Shown: positions 1-6,290 of the stretch, piece by piece
Position numbering within the stretch: position 1 is the stretch's first letter
Layout: each line of letters starts with the position of its first letter
Assembly (NCBI GenBank): GCA_020853155.1
Contig: JADYZL010000100.1
Coordinates: forward strand, 1-8,032
Reading direction: 5' to 3'
Length of the DNA: 8,032 bases
Source of the DNA: Bryobacterales bacterium
GTDB lineage: Bacteria; Acidobacteriota; Terriglobia; Bryobacterales; Bryobacteraceae
The notes under the pieces: generated by a model
What the model saw: only the letters and a program-made list of their open reading frames with translations
Databases searched by the model: none
What the model was told of the DNA's origin: nothing
Made by a program: the position numbers and the translations under genes

Positions 1-434
1 GCGAGATCGTTATCCACGGTCTTCGGGATCCCCACGACGCGTAACTCATAACCCTTCGCCTCCGCCGCGCGCAAGAGCCGCAGACCGGTTTCCTGAGTGC
101 CGTTGCCCCCGGCCACGAACGCGAAGCGGATGTTCCATTTCTCAAAAATGCCGAGCACTTGTGAGACATGTTCATCGGTGACATGCATGCGGGAGGAGCC
201 GATGGCAGAGCCGGGCGACGTTCTGAGCCCGTTGACGATGTGGTCCGGCTGCGCGAGCAGATCCCAGAAGTTCTCGTCGAGAACGCCCTTCACGCCATGC
301 TTCGCGCCATAAAAGGCGGAGACCTGGCGCTGGCGGCGCGCTTCGAGAATCATGCCGCAAAGGCTGGCGTTCAGGACGGAGGTGGGCCCGCCACCGTGGA
401 TGACGACCGCCGCGCCGCAGAGTTGACTTGACAT
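1..434 (-). CDS. 6-phosphofructokinase family protein (PPi- or ATP-dependent), partial at 3' end
   Basis: This is the N-terminal 144 codons of a phosphofructokinase; the rest lies beyond the left edge. The family phosphorylates fructose 6-phosphate to the 1,6-bisphosphate in the cytoplasm, using ATP or pyrophosphate. Visible motifs are the nucleotide-loop-like GGGPTSVLN (residues 14-22), a GSAIGSSR segment (76-82 region), GGNGT (109-113) and PKTVDND (137-143). The Lys in PKTVDND replaces the Gly of classical bacterial ATP enzymes (PGTIDND) and is typical of PPi-type and related PFKs. GGNGT keeps the Gly associated with ATP use but has Asn where Asp is usual. Phosphoryl donor therefore cannot be assigned. 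The start ATG (434-432) is supported by an AGAAGG Shine-Dalgarno at 448-443. The gene is divergent from the AgaS-type gene across 124 bp. The family call is firm; the donor is open. Confidence 0.88.
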   Translation of the reverse strand, partial: MSSQLCGAAVVIHGGGPTSVLNASLCGMILEARRQRQVSAFYGAKHGVKGVLDENFWDLLAQPDHIVNGLRTSPGSAIGSSRMHVTDEHVSQVLGIFEKWNIRFAFVAGGNGTQETGLRLLRAAEAKGYELRVVGIPKTVDNDL

Positions 435-513
435 GGTTACTGCCTTCTATCATCGCCGCCGGGGCGGAGATCAGACAACTCCGCGTGCGTGCGGCGGGGC
501 CTGCCGGGCGGTG

Positions 514-532
514 TTGGGCAAAGCGCGCCCAA
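514..532. promoter_or_regulatory. Inverted repeat in the divergent pfk/agaS intergenic region
   Basis: Perfect 6-bp arms, TTGGGC (514-519) and GCCCAA (527-532), flank a 7-bp spacer inside the 124-bp region between the two divergent genes. The left arm could serve as a -35 element for the rightward gene, with a CACAAT-like -10 at 539-544, but the 19-bp spacing is poor. It may be an operator shared by both genes. Short GC-rich inverted repeats arise often by chance in DNA this GC-rich, so confidence is low. Confidence 0.25.
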
Positions 533-558
533 AAGCAGCACAATAGATAGGGACAGCC

Positions 559-1869
559 ATGCAAACCGTAACCAACACCTTGCAAGCCCTTGCCTCGCGC
601 GCCAACCCCGAAGCGATTGCTCTGTTTCTCGAGGAATCCCTGCGATCCAGGGCGGAAGTGAATACGCTTCTTTCGGACGGCGAGGCGGGGCGCATTGCCG
701 CGGGCCATGGCCACACGCTGCGCGAGGTTGCGCAACAGCCCTTCGTCTGGGCGGATACCGCGCTACGCGCTTCGGAGTTCGTGAAGACGGTGTTTCTCCC
801 GCGGAGGACGGCGGGAATTTTCCGCTCCATCGCCATGGTGGGTTCGGGCAGCAGCCATTATGTGGGCGAACTGGCTGCGCCGGCGATCCAGAAGCGATTG
901 GGCATGCCCGTGCTGGCGGTTCCCGCAGGCAACCTGCTCACCCACGGCAAGTTGGCATTGCCCCTGCCGGAGCCCGTGCTGATGGTATCGATTGCGCGTT
1001 CGGGAAACAGCCCGGAGAGCGTGGCGGCGGTCCGAATTGCCGCTAGCGAAGCGCCGCAGACGCAGTTTCTTCACATCACTTGTAATCCGGAGGGGCGTCT
1101 CGCGCGGCCTGAACCGAGCGATCCACGGGCGGCCGTGCTGGCGCTGCATCCCTCGACGAACGACCAGAGCCTGGTGATGACCTCCAGCTTCACCAGTCTT
1201 ACTCTCGCGGCGCTCGCGATCGGCTATGCGGATGCGCCCGCGCATTATCTGGAGCAAGCGGAGCGGCTTTCCACGGATATCGCGGCCCTCTTCCCGGAAC
1301 TGCTTCTGGCGGCGGTTACCTTGCCGTATGCCGAAGCGAGCCGGGCGGTCTTCCTGGGCAGCGGGTGCCAGTATGGAGCGGCGCGTGAGGCGGCGCTGAA
1401 GCTCACCGAGATGTCGGCGGGCGGCGTGGTGGCGATGGCCGAAACGCATCTGGGCTTGCGGCACGGCCCGATGGCGGCTCTGAATTCCGAAACGCTGATC
1501 GTCTCCTTTACCCCTCCATCGGAGCGTCCCGCCCGCTATGCAAAGGATCTTGCGGCGGAGTTAGATCTAAAGCAACTGGGCTGTGCGACCGCCGAGGATC
1601 AGGCTGGCGCGATCCCGGTGCGTTACAGGGAAAGCCTGCCGCCTGACGCCACCGCAGGGAGGCAGATCGACGAGGGCTTCGCCGCGATCGAGAATGTTGT
1701 GTTTGGCCAGATGATCGGCTTTTTTGCCTGCCGCGACCGCGGCCTTCGTCCCGACGCGCCTTCCGCGGCGGGGGTGATTACCCGCGTGGTGCCGCCTTTC
1801 CCCATATATGACGACATCGCCCCCGTGAGCGCGGATAAGAACGGAAGCGAACGAGCCGACAGCCAATGA
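559..1869 (+). CDS. agaS: AgaS-type double-SIS sugar-phosphate isomerase/deaminase
   Basis: This 436-residue cytoplasmic protein is built like AgaS (tagatose/galactosamine-6-phosphate ketose-aldose isomerase or deaminase) with two SIS sugar-phosphate-binding domains. The first SIS domain holds GSGSSH (95-100) and RSGNSPESVAAV (148-159). The latter is nearly identical to the E. coli AgaS segment as I remember it. MTSS follows at 207-210. The second SIS domain has GSGCQYGAARE (267-277) and RHGP (301-304), and near the end PSAAGVITRVV (401-411) matches the family C-terminus. E. coli AgaS is about 384 residues, so this protein has an N-terminal extension of roughly 40 residues. The ATG is preceded by AGGGA at 549-553. 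No other aga genes are visible, so the true substrate (galactosamine-, tagatose- or glucosamine-phosphate) is uncertain. Adjacency to a phosphofructokinase fits amino-sugar or hexose-phosphate catabolism. Its stop overlaps the next start (ATGA). Confidence 0.87.
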   Translation: MQTVTNTLQALASRANPEAIALFLEESLRSRAEVNTLLSDGEAGRIAAGHGHTLREVAQQPFVWADTALRASEFVKTVFLPRRTAGIFRSIAMVGSGSSHYVGELAAPAIQKRLGMPVLAVPAGNLLTHGKLALPLPEPVLMVSIARSGNSPESVAAVRIAASEAPQTQFLHITCNPEGRLARPEPSDPRAAVLALHPSTNDQSLVMTSSFTSLTLAALAIGYADAPAHYLEQAERLSTDIAALFPELLLAAVTLPYAEASRAVFLGSGCQYGAAREAALKLTEMSAGGVVAMAETHLGLRHGPMAALNSETLIVSFTPPSERPARYAKDLAAELDLKQLGCATAEDQAGAIPVRYRESLPPDATAGRQIDEGFAAIENVVFGQMIGFFACRDRGLRPDAPSAAGVITRVVPPFPIYDDIAPVSADKNGSERADSQ

Positions 1870-3524
1870 ACCAGTGGGCATTTCTCTTCCAGATTGTCCT
1901 GCTGCTGGGGCTCGCCATGCTGTGCGGCCTCGTTGCCCAGCGACTTCGCCAGAACGCCGTGATCGGCTATCTGATGGCGGGCATCATTCTGGGCCCACGC
2001 ACGTTCGGAATCGTCAAAGATCCGCAATCGGTGGAAATGCTGGCCGAACTGGGCGTGGCGCTGCTGCTGTTCACGATCGGGCTCGAATTTTCGTGGAGAC
2101 GGCTGCGCGAGTTCGGCAAGAGCGCGGCACTTCTGGGCGTACTGCAGATTGTCGTCACCATCGCCGTGGGAGCCGTGCTTGCGAAGCTGGCGGGTCTTTC
2201 CACACACGCAGCTTTTGTGTGTGGCGCGGCCCTGGCGATGAGCAGCACGGCTGTGGTGCTGCGGCTGTTGATCGAGCGCGCGGAACTCGATAGCCCGCAT
2301 GGGCGAAATGCGTTGAGCGTCCTGCTGATGCAGGATCTTGCCGTGGTTCCGCTGCTCATCATGGTAAGCGTGTTCGCCGACGGCGCGAGCGGCGCGGGCG
2401 CGATCGAGGAACTGGGGTTGAGCCTGGTCAAGAGCATCGCTCTGATCGGGGCGTTCTTCGTGATCATCCGCTACGTGCTGCCCACGATCATCACGAGGGC
2501 TTCGACGGCGCAAAACAGAGATCTTCCGGTGGTGCTGGCGATTTCGGTTTCACTTGGCTGCTCCTGGAGCGCGCACGCGGTGGGATTGTCGCCCGTTCTT
2601 GGCGCGTTCGCCGCGGGAATCCTGCTGGCGGATCTGGAGTTCGCGGAGCAGATCCGCGCGGACGTGATGCCGTTGCGGGCCGCGTTCGTGACTCTCTTTT
2701 TTGCTTCGATCGGCATGATGGCGGCGGTTCCGAGCGCGCTCGGCATCGTTCACGCGATTCTTCTCGCACTGCTGATTTTCGTCATCAAGACCAGCGTTGT
2801 CGCGGGAGTTGCGCTGCTCTTGCGGAAGCCGCCGCGGGTGGCGCTGCGGACGGGCATCGTGCTGGCGCAGATCGGCGAATTTTCCTTCATCCTCGCGCAG
2901 ATCGCCGTGAGCAAGGGGGTGCTGGATGAGAGCGTGTTCGATCTCCTGCTGACCTCCGCTGTGCTGATGTTGCTGGTGACGCCCTACATGATTCAGTTTG
3001 CCGGACCCATCAGCCGCCGGTTGGCCGCCGTTCTCACGAGATCGAGCCGCCAGCTCCAGGCGATTGAACACCGGGAGCGCAGGTCTGAACGAGAGCAGCA
3101 GGCGGGCCGGGTGATCGTGATCGGTTTCGGACCGGCAGGCCAGGCAGTCTGCGCGGCGCTCAAAGGCCAGGCGATTCCCTATTTCATCCTGGAGACGAAC
3201 TTCCAGACGGTTTCCTCGGTGCGCGTCCACGAGCCGATCGATATCGGCGACGCCACGCAGGCGGAGATTTTGGAGCATGCCGGAGTGCGCCACGCGGCGG
3301 CGGTGGTGGTGAGCATCCCGGACCCCGGCATCTCACGCATCGTCATCAGCCAATGCCGCCTGATCGCGCCGGGCGTGCCGGTGCTGGTGCGTGCCCGCTA
3401 CAGCATGTTCGCGAACACGCTGCGGGATGCGGGGGCGAGCACGGTGGTGGACGAAGAGCATGTGGTGGGGGAAACGCTGGCCGCGGCCACGCTGGCCACG
3501 GTGGGCATTCCCGCCGCGGGATAG
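1866..3524 (+). CDS. Kef/YbaL-type CPA2 cation:proton antiporter with TrkA-N domain
   Basis: This is a 552-residue inner-membrane monovalent cation/proton antiporter of the CPA2 (Kef) family, probably moving K+ or Na+ against H+. Residues 1-385 form about a dozen hydrophobic segments. Family marks include GYLMAGIILGP (34-44), LLLFTIGLEF (66-75), the LLMQDLAVVPLL segment (153-164) with the conserved acidic residue at Asp157, and LAQIGEFSF (333-341). A basic linker (385-413) leads to a C-terminal TrkA-N/RCK nucleotide-binding domain: Rossmann GFGPAG (420-425), an acidic residue after strand 2 (Glu443), and GDAT (461-464). Size and layout match YbaL (about 558 residues) better than the longer KefB/KefC. 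There is no convincing Shine-Dalgarno; the ATGA overlap with the isomerase gene implies coupled translation. The transported ion is inferred from the family only. Confidence 0.9.
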   Translation: MNQWAFLFQIVLLLGLAMLCGLVAQRLRQNAVIGYLMAGIILGPRTFGIVKDPQSVEMLAELGVALLLFTIGLEFSWRRLREFGKSAALLGVLQIVVTIAVGAVLAKLAGLSTHAAFVCGAALAMSSTAVVLRLLIERAELDSPHGRNALSVLLMQDLAVVPLLIMVSVFADGASGAGAIEELGLSLVKSIALIGAFFVIIRYVLPTIITRASTAQNRDLPVVLAISVSLGCSWSAHAVGLSPVLGAFAAGILLADLEFAEQIRADVMPLRAAFVTLFFASIGMMAAVPSALGIVHAILLALLIFVIKTSVVAGVALLLRKPPRVALRTGIVLAQIGEFSFILAQIAVSKGVLDESVFDLLLTSAVLMLLVTPYMIQFAGPISRRLAAVLTRSSRQLQAIEHRERRSEREQQAGRVIVIGFGPAGQAVCAALKGQAIPYFILETNFQTVSSVRVHEPIDIGDATQAEILEHAGVRHAAAVVVSIPDPGISRIVISQCRLIAPGVPVLVRARYSMFANTLRDAGASTVVDEEHVVGETLAAATLATVGIPAAG

Positions 3525-3581
3525 GGTGATTCTCTCCCGCGCCCGGCGTGGAGCCATTGCTACACTGAAGTCTTAGCCCCG

Positions 3582-4826
3582 ATGAACAGCACCAGCCCGC
3601 CCATTGAGCTTCCCGAACCCCACGCGGCTGGTTCGATTTCCGATTGCGCGGGATCGCGGGCAGCGCAATTCAGCCAGATCACGTTTCTGCTGCTGTGTTT
3701 GGGCCACTTCGCCATCGATATTTCCTCCAGTTCGCTGAGCGGTCTGCAGCCGGTGCTGCGAGACCGAATGGGGATCTCGCTGACGGAAGCGGGCCTGCTT
3801 GGAGGGCTGTTCGTATTCAGCTCCAGCTTATTGCAGCCGATCTACGGCTGGCTCTCGGATCGCTTTTCGACACGGCACTTCACGGTGCTCTCTCCGATCT
3901 TCGCTTCCGCCGCGGTGGCGCTGTTCCAGTTTGCACCGGGCTTTTACGGGCTGTTGCCGCTGGTGTTTCTGGCGGGAGTCGGCATCGCCGCGTTTCATCC
4001 GCAGGGGACGGCGATGGCCGTGCGCGGGGTGAGTTCCAACCGGGGCCGGTTGATGGCGATCTTCATCAGTTCCGGGACGCTGGGCTTTGCGGTGGGGCCG
4101 TCGTTCTTTGCCGCGCTGGTCACGTATTTCGGATTCGAGTCTCTCGTCTGGAGCATCGTGCCGGGGCTGGTGATTTCGGCGCTGCTTTTCGTCTATCTGC
4201 CGGCGGAGAAATCCGGCCACCACGCGGATGCCCGTTCGAACGATTGGGGGCCGATTCGCCGCGTCTGGAAGCCGATTACCATTCTGTTTACGCTGGTGTT
4301 TCTGCGTTCCACCATCCAGGTAACCTATGCGCAAATGCTGCCGCTCTACCTGAATGTGGAGCGTGGCCTCTCTCTGGTTGCGGGGAACTATCTGGTGAGC
4401 GCGTACCTGATTTGCGGGGCCATGGGCGGTTTTCTGGGGGGCACGCTCGCGGATCGTTTCGGCGGCCGTCAGGTGATTCTCGCGTCCATGCTGGGCACGG
4501 TGCCCTTCATGCTGCTGTTCTTTCTCACGACGGGCTGGCTTTCCGCCTTGGGGCTATGCATCGGAGGTCTGGTGCTGTTGTTCACCATTCCCGTCAACGT
4601 GCTGATGGCGCAGGATCTCGTGCCGGAGCAATCCGCCACGGTGTCCTCGCTCATGATGGGTTTTGCGTGGGGCGCGGCGGGGTTGATTTTTGTCCCGGCC
4701 ACCGGATGGCTGAGTGATTTGTTCAGCCTTCAGACCGCGATGATGCTGCTCTTGATCTTCCCTATTCTGGGCGTCTTCGTCACGCTGATGCTGCCGCGCA
4801 CGATCGAGGCTCAGCGCCGGATGTAA
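3582..4826 (+). CDS. MFS transporter, fosmidomycin-resistance (Fsr) type
   Basis: This 414-residue inner-membrane protein has the twelve-segment MFS pattern, with a hydrophilic N-terminus of about 30 residues. MFS motif A appears twice, as GWLSDRFSTR (89-98) and GGTLADRFGGRQ (286-297), marking the two pseudo-symmetric halves. The GVGIAAFHPQGTAMA stretch (132-146) and SSGTLGFAVGPSFFAAL (163-179) resemble the corresponding GxGxxxFHP and GGNFGSSLGP regions of E. coli Fsr, an efflux pump for fosmidomycin. Substrates of distant members are mostly unknown, so drug export should not be assumed. The start has no clear Shine-Dalgarno. A TACACT hexamer at 3561-3566 could be a -10 box giving a leader of only about 10 nt, but no -35 is seen. 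The alternative is read-through from the antiporter gene, 57 bp upstream. Confidence 0.87.
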   Translation: MNSTSPPIELPEPHAAGSISDCAGSRAAQFSQITFLLLCLGHFAIDISSSSLSGLQPVLRDRMGISLTEAGLLGGLFVFSSSLLQPIYGWLSDRFSTRHFTVLSPIFASAAVALFQFAPGFYGLLPLVFLAGVGIAAFHPQGTAMAVRGVSSNRGRLMAIFISSGTLGFAVGPSFFAALVTYFGFESLVWSIVPGLVISALLFVYLPAEKSGHHADARSNDWGPIRRVWKPITILFTLVFLRSTIQVTYAQMLPLYLNVERGLSLVAGNYLVSAYLICGAMGGFLGGTLADRFGGRQVILASMLGTVPFMLLFFLTTGWLSALGLCIGGLVLLFTIPVNVLMAQDLVPEQSATVSSLMMGFAWGAAGLIFVPATGWLSDLFSLQTAMMLLLIFPILGVFVTLMLPRTIEAQRRM

Positions 4827-4858
4827 CCTTCGCGGTGCGCGCGGGCATTCCGGCGAGC

Positions 4859-4885
4859 CGCGGGAAGAATCCCCGCGAGTCTTTA
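4859..4885 (+). terminator. Candidate terminator between convergent genes
   Basis: Arms CGCGGG (4859-4864) and CCCGCG (4872-4877) enclose a 7-nt loop and are followed by AGTCTTT, a short T-run. It lies 33 bp after the MFS stop codon and just beyond the stop of the opposing leftward gene, the usual place for a shared terminator. The T-run is short, so efficiency in either direction is uncertain. Confidence 0.5.
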
Positions 4886-5428
4886 AGCGCCGGCCTTGAT
4901 ATCGAATTCAATGTAGTTTCCGTTATGGCGGGAGACCTTATTGTTCGACCGGATGATGTGCTTGAAGTTCAAGACCACGGGCGCTACGGAAGTATCGTAG
5001 GGTTCCGGGAAGAGCCGTAATGTGACAAACTCGCCCGCCTCCAGTTTCGCGGCGGTTTCCTTTGTCACGCAGCCCAGAATGACCTGCTCCCCATTCGTCA
5101 GCTTGTGCAACTCGAAGCACTGGAAGCTGGACTTGTAAAACAACGGAACCGGGTTATCGAAACTGGGCGAGTAACTGTGGCCGTAAATGCCGTTTCCCAC
5201 TTTGGCGAAGGGTTCGCCCGATTCGGCTTCGGTGATGCAGCGGACGCTGTTCTCCGCGCGGATTCTCGCTTTGAAGCCTTCCCAATCCACTTTTTCGATG
5301 GGTTCTTTATAGCCTTCCGGCCGGGCGGAGGCTACCGCCATCGCAGCCAGCCCGGATAGCGCGGCCGCGCCCGCCCAAGCGATTTGAGAGGCGCTGACGC
5401 CGTCGAAAAGAAAGGATACTTCTACCAT
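4883..5428 (-). CDS. Hypothetical membrane-anchored protein, 181 residues
   Basis: I do not recognise this protein. A short N-terminus is followed by a hydrophobic stretch (about 13-35, rich in Ala, Gly and Leu) that reads as a signal anchor or non-cleaved signal peptide. The rest (about 36-181) is soluble, mixed alpha/beta in appearance, and aromatic-rich around 80-107. Cys64, Cys104 and Cys120 are the only cysteines. The C-terminal part (130-178) alternates hydrophobic and polar residues, suggesting beta strands. It is probably exported or periplasmic-facing. The reading frame stays open to 5617, but the ATG at 5428 is chosen because GGAG (5437-5434) sits 5 nt upstream and TATAAT lies at 5452-5447. 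The longer form would also overlap the preceding gene and begin with low-complexity Arg-rich sequence. Base composition is noticeably less GC-rich than its neighbours. Confidence 0.72.
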   Translation of the reverse strand: MVEVSFLFDGVSASQIAWAGAAALSGLAAMAVASARPEGYKEPIEKVDWEGFKARIRAENSVRCITEAESGEPFAKVGNGIYGHSYSPSFDNPVPLFYKSSFQCFELHKLTNGEQVILGCVTKETAAKLEAGEFVTLRLFPEPYDTSVAPVVLNFKHIIRSNNKVSRHNGNYIEFDIKAGA

Positions 5429-5448
5429 AAATACTCCGAAGTATTTAT
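5427..5448. promoter_or_regulatory. Perfect 9+9 bp operator-like dyad over the start site of the 181-residue gene
   Basis: The arms ATAAATACT (5427-5435) and AGTATTTAT (5440-5448) are perfect inverted copies around a 4-bp centre, in AT-rich sequence unlike its surroundings. The dyad overlaps the TATAAT box by two bases, contains the GGAG Shine-Dalgarno, and ends on the first two bases of the start codon. The expected transcription start falls near its centre, so an RNA hairpin would be incomplete. A DNA-bound dimeric repressor is therefore the likelier reading. Confidence 0.6.
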
Positions 5449-5452
5449 TATA
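5447..5452 (-). promoter_or_regulatory. TATAAT -10 box of the 181-residue gene
   Basis: A consensus TATAAT on the minus strand lies about 19 bp upstream of the start codon and would give a leader of roughly 12 nt that still includes the GGAG ribosome site. At 17-bp spacing the -35 position reads GGAGAT, which is not recognisable, and there is no extended TGN. The promoter may need an activator or have low basal activity. Confidence 0.5.
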
Positions 5453-5470
5453 TCCGGCAATGCGGGTGCA

Positions 5471-5508
5471 TCTCCCGAAGGAGGGCATTTCGCCCGCCCT
5501 TCGGGAGA
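5471..5508 (-). terminator. Strong GC-rich hairpin after the CBM9-like gene
   Basis: Perfect 11-bp arms, TCTCCCGAAGG (5471-5481) and CCTTCGGGAGA (5498-5508), can extend by an inner GGGC/GCCC pair (5483-5486 with 5492-5495) around the loop ATTTC. It lies 36 bp after the stop of the CBM9-like gene and just upstream of the next promoter, so it probably separates the two transcripts or protects the 3' end of the first. No T-run follows in the leftward direction, so it is not a classical intrinsic terminator. Confidence 0.45.
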
Positions 5509-5544
5509 GGAATGCGGCGCCGCGGGCGCGGCGGCGGAGGCGCG

Positions 5545-6285
5545 CTACTTCGCGGCAAAGCGGAAATAGCCGAAGCGTGGAGGGAAGTGGAACGTGGTCT
5601 TTCCGCTTGGCGACCAAGCGGCGAAAATGGCATCCTTCGCCGGGGCGGAAGGCCCGCCGGGCCGCTTGATGCGGAAGAGATTCACGCGCCAGACATCACC
5701 CGCGCTGGGCGGGGCCTTCGCCCGGCCTTCTCGAACCGGTTCGAGCGAGGAAAAGCCGTCCCAGGGAAGGTGGAGGATAGCCGTCCAGCCGCCGGGATCG
5801 GCGCCGGAGGCCTTGCGCATCTCCACGGCGGAGGCGAGGCCCTTGTGGTCCCAGGTGATGTCGCCCGTGACTTTCGGCCAGCCCTGCGCCATGTCGAGGT
5901 CGCAGAGCACGTTCGCGGGGTTGATCTCATACTCGCCGTAATGCTTGCCGCTGCCATCGGTGTCGATGAAGATCTCCACCACTTCCTCTTCCCAGAGGTG
6001 CTCATCGCGTTTGGTCATGGTGTACCACGGGGATGGGTCTTCGATGTCGAAGCGCAGCCATAGCCCGTCGGCGGCCCATAGAGCGCGGAAGGCGGTTCGC
6101 GCGTTTGACGGCCCCCAGACGATCTTTTCGGCCTTGGCCCAAGCTCCTGGAGAGAAGGCCTGCAGCCCCGGCCCTTTCGCCGCCCGGTGTACAGTGTAGC
6201 TCGGCAGGGGAGGCAAGGCTTCCTGCGAGGGCAACGCCGCCGCGGCGAACAGCGCCAGCATCATTCCACAGATGGCGTGCTTCAT
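5545..6285 (-). CDS. Secreted carbohydrate-binding family 9-like protein
   Basis: This 246-residue protein has a signal peptide (Lys2-His3, hydrophobic 4-18, then LPSQ) and one mature domain resembling the CBM9-like sandwich found in many secreted proteins of soil bacteria. The domain marks are the early Trp-containing strand AWAKAEKIVW (49-57 region), LWAADGLWLRFDIEDPSP (69-86), RDEHLWEEEVVEIFIDTDG (93-111), YGEYEINP (116-123) and the late VWRVNLFRIKR (198-208). No catalytic module is attached; the domain fills the whole mature protein, so a role in binding glycans or small saccharides outside the cell is likely but unproven. GAGG (in the stop region of the upstream gene) provides a Shine-Dalgarno 8 nt before the ATG. 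The 5-bp gap to the exported amidohydrolase gene indicates one operon and a shared function. Confidence 0.8.
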   Translation of the reverse strand: MKHAICGMMLALFAAAALPSQEALPPLPSYTVHRAAKGPGLQAFSPGAWAKAEKIVWGPSNARTAFRALWAADGLWLRFDIEDPSPWYTMTKRDEHLWEEEVVEIFIDTDGSGKHYGEYEINPANVLCDLDMAQGWPKVTGDITWDHKGLASAVEMRKASGADPGGWTAILHLPWDGFSSLEPVREGRAKAPPSAGDVWRVNLFRIKRPGGPSAPAKDAIFAAWSPSGKTTFHFPPRFGYFRFAAK

Positions 6286-6290
6286 GACGG

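Noticed and set aside
449..478. TTGTCT-18-GATGAT as a sigma-70 promoter for the phosphofructokinase gene
   Set aside because: Both hexamers match only 4 of 6, and the predicted transcription start would fall after the AGAAGG ribosome site, cutting it off from the message.
1623..3293. Long leftward open frames antisense to the isomerase end and antiporter genes
   Set aside because: Their translations are rich in Arg, His, Gln and Asp in low-complexity runs, as expected from the complement of GC-rich coding DNA, and they oppose a clearly recognisable antiporter.
3644..4717. 357-codon rightward frame inside the MFS gene
   Set aside because: It is in a different frame of the same strand, has no family motifs and is Arg/Gly/Ala-rich, while the overlapping frame encodes recognisable MFS motifs.
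5429..5617. N-terminal extension of the 181-residue protein to an upstream ATG at 5617
   Set aside because: The extension would be an Arg-rich low-complexity segment, run through the hairpin, promoter and dyad, and overlap the preceding gene; the internal ATG has a well-placed GGAG.
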